From Deinococcales bacterium (GTDB lineage Bacteria > Deinococcota > Deinococci > Deinococcales > Deinococcaceae), in NCBI GenBank assembly GCA_025359705.1, contig JANYFS010000079.1:1-7464 (forward strand): a stretch of 7,464 nucleotides of DNA. The letters run 5' to 3'. Under the pieces are notes generated by a model that saw only the letters and a list, made by a program, of their open reading frames with translations, was not told the origin of the DNA and did no database searches. The stretch's first letter is position 1. Every line of letters begins with the position of its first letter. This document shows positions 6,165 to 7,464 of the stretch, piece after piece. The translations under genes were made by a program, and so were the position numbers.

Positions 6165-6171
6165 AAAAAAA

Positions 6172-6199
6172 GGGCGTACCATTATGGTGCGCCCTTTTT
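6172..6199 (+). terminator. Rho-independent terminator of sigA
   Basis: GGGCGTACCA (6172-6181) pairs with TGGTGCGCCC (6185-6194) through ten pairs including one G-U, around a 3-nt loop. TTTTT follows, and seven A's precede the stem, so it may act in both directions. It lies 37 bp after the sigA stop, between convergent genes. Confidence 0.92.
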
Positions 6200-6260
6200 G
6201 TATTTGATTTTTACGCAGCATTTTTCTTGAGATCACAGAAAAGAAATCAGGTAGGTAATT

Positions 6261-6362
6261 ATGCGAAGCACGCGGGTTTCAAAACCGCCCAATGGGAGGA
6301 ATATGTCAAAACCCAAGAAATACCCAATTCCTCGAGCCTTAAAACGAAACTCTATCCCTTGA
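6261..6362 (+). CDS. Possible 33-residue basic peptide (low confidence)
   Basis: An ATG at 6261 has AGGTAGGT just upstream. A second in-frame ATG at 6303 follows GGGAGGA, with only 3 nt between GGAGG and the ATG. The peptide (MRSTRVSKPPNGRNMSKPKK, then YPIPRALKRNSIP) is rich in Lys, Arg and Pro. I do not recognise it. A second frame over the same DNA (TTG at 6227 to 6427) also reads plausibly (QVGNYAKHAGFKTAQWEEYV), and neither has a visible promoter after the sigA terminator. The 3' part is made of tandem repeat, which weakens both. This is the only gene candidate in the 6200-6392 gap. Confidence 0.25.
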   Translation: MRSTRVSKPPNGRNMSKPKKYPIPRALKRNSIP

Positions 6363-6403
6363 ATGTTATCCCTCGAGCCTTTAAATCAACCCCTATCCCT
6401 CGA
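6331..6403. repeat. Imperfect tandem repeat, 41-bp period
   Basis: Two copies beginning CTCGAGCCTT (6331-6362 and 6372-6403) are identical at 26 of 32 positions and share CTATCCCT. The second runs into the last codons of the isomerase-like gene, so part of that gene's 3' end is repeat-derived. Confidence 0.5.
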
Positions 6404-7322
6404 GGTCGTCTTTTTCATCTTTTTTAATATGGGGGTCACTTTTATACAGTTTCTTCAGCGATGCGGTATCCGCAGGATCTTTACGGTAGGCTAGAGACAG
6501 ATAATAACTCACCCAAGCGCCTAAATAACACAAATACATTTTGGCGGCGTAGTCGCCCACCTCGAGCGGAGCAGCAACTTCGATCACTTCATCCACCCGT
6601 GTCTCGAGGACATCGCGGCAAAGGGTCATTTCTTCGTCGAGTTGGCCCAGAATCAGGGCCAAGTGTTGGTCGCCGCTTTCGTGGCGGGCTTCAAAGCCAC
6701 CTGTCAGGAGCAACAAAGGTTCCCGCTCGAGGGCTACCGACATGCTTTTGCCCACGCGGGCCAACAAATGCTGCCACATCACGGTCAGTTCGCGGTCTGT
6801 GCGCTTTGCCAGCAAAAAAGGGGTGCGGGTCCACAGGCTCCAAGCCAAACGTTTGGCGGGGTTTTGTTCGGTGGGAACCGCAAAAGCACACTCGAGGGCC
6901 AAACTTGCCAGTACCGCGTCTGCTTCTTGGGCATCCGAGGCGTGGCCCGTGCTATAGGCCAAATATTGGGCGTAGCTGTAAAAACTCAGTGGGCTGGGAT
7001 TGACCCGAAAAGCCAATTCCTCGAGCGGAGCCATTCCCACCCTCGAGACCCCGACTCCCCGCGCTTCGGCGATGTCTTGAACCTCGGCGGCTTCGCCAAA
7101 ATCCAACCCGCCCGACAAAATAAACTGAGTTCCAGCGCTGCCCAAAGTATGCGAAATCCACTCACTACACAGCTCGAGCGGCCCCGCAGCCTCACCATAA
7201 GCTACTGCTGCGTAGGGTTGTGGCTGCACCCGTTGCGAACCCGAATAGCTACTGGGCAAATTCAACAACTGTTGATGCAGATCGGAATAATCGAACTCGA
7301 GCAATTGAGGTTGGTCTAACAT
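6393..7322 (-). CDS. Phosphoglucose/phosphomannose isomerase-like protein (SIS/PGI-PMI family, divergent)
   Basis: 309 residues from the ATG at 7322. Family members interconvert glucose-6-phosphate or mannose-6-phosphate with fructose-6-phosphate. The N-terminus MLDQPQLLEFDYSDLHQQLLNLP fits the 'MLDD...D.S.M...L..LP' opening of PGI/PMI proteins. The C-terminal half has the order RLAWSLWTRTPFLLA (158-172), W..LL.RVGKSMS (183-195), GFEARHESGD (209-218) in place of the family's PELNHNE with Glu211 and His214 kept, and GAWVSYYLSLAYRKDPADT (268-286), like the usual 'WvS.YLA...g.DP' ending. The middle is weak: the usual N-terminal SIS phosphate-binding serines (G.GGS...G) are not obvious, only FILSGGLDFGEAAE. 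It may have lost or changed activity. Family assignment is by memory of motif order and moderate. TATGAT lies exactly 6 nt before the ATG. Confidence 0.65.
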   Translation of the reverse strand: MLDQPQLLEFDYSDLHQQLLNLPSSYSGSQRVQPQPYAAVAYGEAAGPLELCSEWISHTLGSAGTQFILSGGLDFGEAAEVQDIAEARGVGVSRVGMAPLEELAFRVNPSPLSFYSYAQYLAYSTGHASDAQEADAVLASLALECAFAVPTEQNPAKRLAWSLWTRTPFLLAKRTDRELTVMWQHLLARVGKSMSVALEREPLLLLTGGFEARHESGDQHLALILGQLDEEMTLCRDVLETRVDEVIEVAAPLEVGDYAAKMYLCYLGAWVSYYLSLAYRKDPADTASLKKLYKSDPHIKKDEKDDLEG

Positions 7323-7328
7323 GCTTCC

Positions 7329-7334
7329 ATCATA
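7329..7334 (-). promoter_or_regulatory. -10 hexamer for leaderless start of the isomerase-like gene
   Basis: TATGAT (5 of 6 to TATAAT) ends 6 nt before the ATG, so transcription would begin at the start codon. No Shine-Dalgarno at usable spacing and no clear -35 are seen. Confidence 0.5.
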
Positions 7335-7380
7335 ACGAGATCCCAGCCAGATCCCGAGCTGTACCAAAATGGATTTCTTG

Positions 7381-7429
7381 TTGATACCCTATTGATACCC
7401 TATTGATACCCTATTGATACCCTATTGAT
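7381..7429. repeat. Four exact 11-bp tandem repeats upstream of the isomerase-like gene
   Basis: TTGATACCCTA is repeated four times without a mismatch (7381-7424), plus a partial TTGAT. On the minus strand it reads TAGGGTATCAA. The period of 11 bp places each copy on nearly the same face of the helix. It lies about 60 bp upstream of the start codon, a position suited to an operator or activator array. It could also be a simple slippage repeat. Confidence 0.85.
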
Positions 7430-7464
7430 TTGACCGCTCGAGTGACCTAAAAGTCGGAAAATGA

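Larger units (their letters stand above)
156..7442. repeat. CTCGAG palindrome, about 58 copies across the window
   Basis: Direct reading finds about 58 CTCGAG, one per ~130 bp; equal base use predicts about 1.8 in this length. Most are in-frame CTC GAG for Leu-Glu. Others use the remaining frames (Ser-Ser, Ser-Arg, Pro-Arg-Val), and about eight are intergenic. The first copy is at 156-161 and the last at 7437-7442. No wider conserved flank is evident. Long gaps: 1167-1983 (mreB core), 3579-4226 (end of the methyltransferase gene, sigA leader) and most of sigA regions 2-3. Confidence 0.95.

Noticed and set aside
5118..6236. 372-codon minus-strand frame opposite sigA
   Set aside because: It covers the conserved sigma regions and part of it runs through the sigA terminator; no recognisable domain.
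6270..6290. tRNA T-arm-like GGGTTTCAAAACC sequence
   Set aside because: The T-loop consensus is not met and no cloverleaf can be built around it.
6642..7319. 225-codon plus-strand frame opposite the isomerase-like gene
   Set aside because: No start signals or family features; the minus-strand frame has a family-like N- and C-terminus.
7381..7429. CRISPR array
   Set aside because: The units are 11 bp and directly adjacent, with no spacers and no cas genes.

Overview
The window looks like chromosomal DNA from a Deinococcus-lineage bacterium of moderate GC. The best evidence is the primary sigma factor at 4104-6134. Its regions 1.2 to 4.2 read like Deinococcus/Thermus SigA, and the short DGAAARQALIEANLRL junction between regions 1.2 and 2 is what I remember from Deinococcus rather than Thermus. 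A complete mreB suggests a rod-shaped or rod-derived cell. No mobile element, tRNA, rRNA or CRISPR array is visible.

Layout: the left part is on the minus strand and reads right to left. It holds a small two-helix membrane protein (2102-2410), mreB (930-1973, TTG start), fabZ (357-785) and the N-terminal part of a GT4-type glycosyltransferase that runs off the window (1-353). This gives a cell-envelope theme of shape, fatty-acid synthesis and glycosylation. Going right on the plus strand are an RsmC-type rRNA methyltransferase (2571-3761), a 340-bp leader, and sigA/rpoD (4104-6134) with a strong terminator. A phosphoglucose/phosphomannose-isomerase-like gene (6393-7322, minus) converges on sigA.

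The regulatory DNA is richer than the gene list suggests. A near-consensus promoter lies over the last codons of the methyltransferase gene and would give sigA a leader of about 320 nt. That leader carries an 8-bp hairpin and four exact TTATnCACA DnaA-box matches in tandem every 12 bp. Upstream of the isomerase-like gene are four exact 11-bp tandem repeats. At least two genes have a -10-like hexamer exactly 6 nt before the start codon, the arrangement of leaderless mRNAs.

The strongest window-wide signal is the palindrome CTCGAG. I counted about 58 copies in 7.46 kb, where chance predicts about two. Nearly every Leu-Glu dipeptide is spelled CTC GAG, and the motif also sits in intergenic DNA. 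It resembles the HIP1 phenomenon of cyanobacteria with a different core. It is absent from a few stretches, including the whole sigA leader and most of mreB.
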